The position numbers and the translations under genes were made by a program. The notes beneath the pieces were generated by a model. That model did no database searches, had not been told where the DNA came from, and was given only the letters and a program-made list of their open reading frames with translations. Source: CAZSCF01 sp964547585 (lineage in GTDB: Bacteria; Patescibacteriota; Minisyncoccia; Moranbacterales; UBA2206). Taken from it: a DNA stretch of 58,115 nt. Where the stretch lies: assembly GCA_964547585.1 (NCBI GenBank), contig CAZJOI010000003.1, positions 1 through 58,115 on the forward strand, written 5' to 3'. Shown here in pieces: positions 56,162 to 58,115 of the stretch; position 1 is the stretch's first letter; each line of letters starts with the position of its first letter.

Positions 56162-58115
56162 ATGGCAGGAAAAAAATATATAATTGACGTTGTTCCTCTG
56201 ACTCGGATTTCTCTTTCAGGTAGTCAGTCTTTTTCCTATTTATCTTCTGAAAAAATAGATTCAGGTTCGCTTGTTTCCGTTCCTCTCTTCAGAAGAACAG
56301 TGGAAGGCGTTGTTATTGGCAATCAGCTGGACTTTCCCAGAATTGGTAACATTAAACTCAAGAAGGTCGTGGAAGTAATTGAAAAAAATTTTCTAGATGA
56401 AAAACAAATAGCTTTGGCAAAATTTATTTCAGAATATTATTTTTCATCACTTGGAACAGTTCTGAAATTGTTTGTGCCAAAACGCACAAAAACTAGAAAT
56501 TCAAAGATTTCGAAACAAGACTCGAAGCTTGAGCAGAAAAAAATAACCCTAACGCCAGAACAATCAAAAGCTGTTGATGAAATTATTCTAAAAAATAATC
56601 GTCAATCGTCAATCGTCAATCGTAAATTTCTCTTATTCGGTCCTCCGGGATCAGGAAAAACTGAAATATATATCCATTCCATTCTTGAAATAAGAAAAAA
56701 TGATCCTGAAGCCCAGTTTCTGATTATTTTGCCAGAAATTATGTTAGTGCCACAAGCATTGGAAAGATATGGCGCTCATTTCAAGCCTGAAGAAATAGCC
56801 GTCATCAATAGTAAAATTTCCAAAGGAAAGCTTTTTGATTATTTTCAAAGAATAAAATCTGGAGAAATAAAAATCATTATTGGTTCTCGCATGGCACTCT
56901 TTGTGCCCTTTAAAAAACTAGGCTTGATTGTAGTTGATGAAGAACAGGATATGTCTTTCAAGCAATGGGATATGAATCCGCGCTATGATGGCCGAAAAGT
57001 AGCAGAAAAATTGGCAGAAGTGCAAAAAAGTAAAATCGTTTTTGGTTCATCTACTCCAAGCCTTGAAACATACTTAAGGGCAAAAAATGCGGATTACAAG
57101 ATGATCAAAGTCCCTCCACTAAGTATTCCTGAGGTTAAATTTTACTCTCCAGAAGTACTTTTGGCAGATATGCGCAAAGAAAGATGGAAAAACCAAGAGG
57201 GACGAGCCAATCTGAGTTGTCTTTCCAGAAAATTGCAATCAGAAATTGCCTATGCACTGAAAAATAAATTGCAAACTATTCTATTTATCAATCGTCAGGG
57301 AATGAGCGCCTTTTCCATATGCCTTAATTGCAAAACAGTTCTCAGGTGCCCAAAATGTAACCGAGCTCTTGTTTATGACAAAACGGGCCTCTACAAATGC
57401 CTGCATTGTGCCTATAAAACTTCCATCATTCCAAAATGTTCAAAGTGTCATGGAATTTCTTTTAAGAACATCGGACTGGGAACACAAAAAATTGAAAAAG
57501 AAGTAGCCAATTTTTTTCCTGAGGCTCAAATTACTATTGCCGATAATCAAAGCATGCAAAGTAAGGGTGCTCAGGAAAAAATATATCATGATTTTTCTGA
57601 GGGTAAAATTGATATTCTGATCGGCACGCAGATGATTTCCAAAGGCTGGGATTTACCTAATGTAGCTCTCGTTGGCGTCATTGATGCCGATAATCTTCTC
57701 ACTTTTCCTGATTTTTCAGTCTCAGAAAGAGCTTTTCAAAATATCTATCAAGTCGCCGGTAGAACTAACCGGCCGGGGGCTATTTTCAAAGGAGAAGTTA
57801 TAATTCAGACTTTCAATCCAGAAAACTATATTTTCAAAGCCATTCTGGAAAAAGATGTCGAAAAATTTTTGGAAAAAGAATTGACTGACCGAAAAAGTCT
57901 TTCCTTCCCGCCCTTTGGCAAAATTATTAAGCTTGTTTTTCAAGAACGAAATTTACAAAAAACCAAAAAAGCATCCGAAGAAATTTATTCTTGGCTAAAA
58001 AAATTTGCTGGAAAAAATATTAGCATCTCAGAAGCTCACGCTCCCCTAGTTTCAAATGTACGAGGAAAATTCAGACAACAAATAATTATAAAAATAAAAA
58101 AGCAGGAAAAAATTC
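56162..58115 (+). CDS. priA: primosomal protein N' (PriA helicase), C-terminus cut by window edge
   Basis: About 651 codons visible from ATG 56162 to the edge. Restarts collapsed replication forks. N-terminal DNA-binding part, Walker A GPPGSGKTEIY near 160, motif II as DEEQD where PriA normally has DEEH, four CxxC pairs (CLNC, CPKC, CLHC, CSKC) for two zinc ions, then IGTQMISKGWDLPNV and QVAGRTNRPG (usually QVAGRAGR). A four-unit heptamer array encodes NNRQSSIVNRK just before Walker A. The CDS runs past 58115. Confidence 0.93.
   Translation, partial: MAGKKYIIDVVPLTRISLSGSQSFSYLSSEKIDSGSLVSVPLFRRTVEGVVIGNQLDFPRIGNIKLKKVVEVIEKNFLDEKQIALAKFISEYYFSSLGTVLKLFVPKRTKTRNSKISKQDSKLEQKKITLTPEQSKAVDEIILKNNRQSSIVNRKFLLFGPPGSGKTEIYIHSILEIRKNDPEAQFLIILPEIMLVPQALERYGAHFKPEEIAVINSKISKGKLFDYFQRIKSGEIKIIIGSRMALFVPFKKLGLIVVDEEQDMSFKQWDMNPRYDGRKVAEKLAEVQKSKIVFGSSTPSLETYLRAKNADYKMIKVPPLSIPEVKFYSPEVLLADMRKERWKNQEGRANLSCLSRKLQSEIAYALKNKLQTILFINRQGMSAFSICLNCKTVLRCPKCNRALVYDKTGLYKCLHCAYKTSIIPKCSKCHGISFKNIGLGTQKIEKEVANFFPEAQITIADNQSMQSKGAQEKIYHDFSEGKIDILIGTQMISKGWDLPNVALVGVIDADNLLTFPDFSVSERAFQNIYQVAGRTNRPGAIFKGEVIIQTFNPENYIFKAILEKDVEKFLEKELTDRKSLSFPPFGKIIKLVFQERNLQKTKKASEEIYSWLKKFAGKNISISEAHAPLVSNVRGKFRQQIIIKIKKQEKI
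56599..56626. repeat. heptamer array TCGTCAA (3x) + TCGTAAA inside priA
   Basis: Four head-to-tail units, the last with one change; in frame, just before the Walker A loop. Confidence 0.9.

Noticed and set aside
38012..56626. Heptamer arrays as CRISPR or phage-like repeats
   Set aside because: Units are seven bases with no spacers and lie inside genes; no cas gene is present.

Overview
The window looks like part of a small, AT-rich genome of a Candidate Phyla Radiation (Patescibacteria) bacterium, most likely Parcubacteria-like. This is inference from gene content: a very dense set of surface-polysaccharide genes with little central metabolism, Patescibacteria-style small membrane proteins, ATGA gene overlaps, A/T-rich leaders that mostly lack Shine-Dalgarno sites, and ordinary use of TGA as stop (which argues against Gracilibacteria/Absconditabacteria). 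Presence of ribosomal protein L9 fits Parcubacteria better than groups that lack it. No rRNA, tRNA, CRISPR array, transposase or phage gene was recognised. Two runs of ten N (22451-22460 and 49978-49987) are assembly gaps inside genes.

Layout. 1-8028: leftward operon (small Cys protein, SpoIID/F5-8C surface protein, second Cys protein, GT2 + DUF2304, GT4, methyltransferase, membrane protein, asparagine synthetase running off the left edge). 8237-9644: type IV toxin-antitoxin pair AbiEi/AbiEii. 9836-14232: rightward operon GT2, UDP-glucose dehydrogenase, GT4, YbhN-like membrane protein. 14287-21977: two leftward and two rightward ArnT/GT39-type membrane glycosyltransferases. 21992-25617: leftward beta-helix/coiled-coil protein, GT2, Wzx-like flippase. 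25684-25911: an odd small gene with a strong ribosome site. 25938-35725: leftward kinase, RtcB ligase, three GT4/GT2 enzymes, large membrane protein, nucleotide-sugar dehydrogenase. 35867-43575: rightward micro-gene, two GT4, O-antigen-ligase-like protein, LCP transferase, GT2, S41 protease. 43792-48186: housekeeping (L9, CTP synthase, L27, UMP kinase, DUF2062). 48183-51817: PD-(D/E)XK nuclease with Cys cluster, then Rrf2 regulator, IscS, IscU. 52102-58115: M23 peptidase (frameshifted), GltX, membrane protein, TagA/WecG transferase, PriA (cut by the right edge).

How it fits together. Roughly eighteen glycosyltransferases, two UDP-sugar dehydrogenases (uronic acid supply), a flippase, a ligase/polymerase-like protein, an LCP phosphotransferase and a TagA-family enzyme together predict synthesis, lipid-linked export and wall attachment of an acidic glycopolymer, plus protein or lipid glycosylation by several C-type transferases. 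For an episymbiotic cell this would be the host-facing surface.

The most unusual pattern is not one gene but a population of tiny repeats: at least three palindrome families and a set of heptanucleotide tandem arrays, several lying in-frame inside intact genes and encoding short linker peptides, the way Rickettsia palindromic elements do. Two unannotated micro-genes with their own good promoters (35867-36004 and 49484-49606), a possible small RNA (about 51945-52042), and an Rrf2-type operator in front of the isc genes are further points worth checking.
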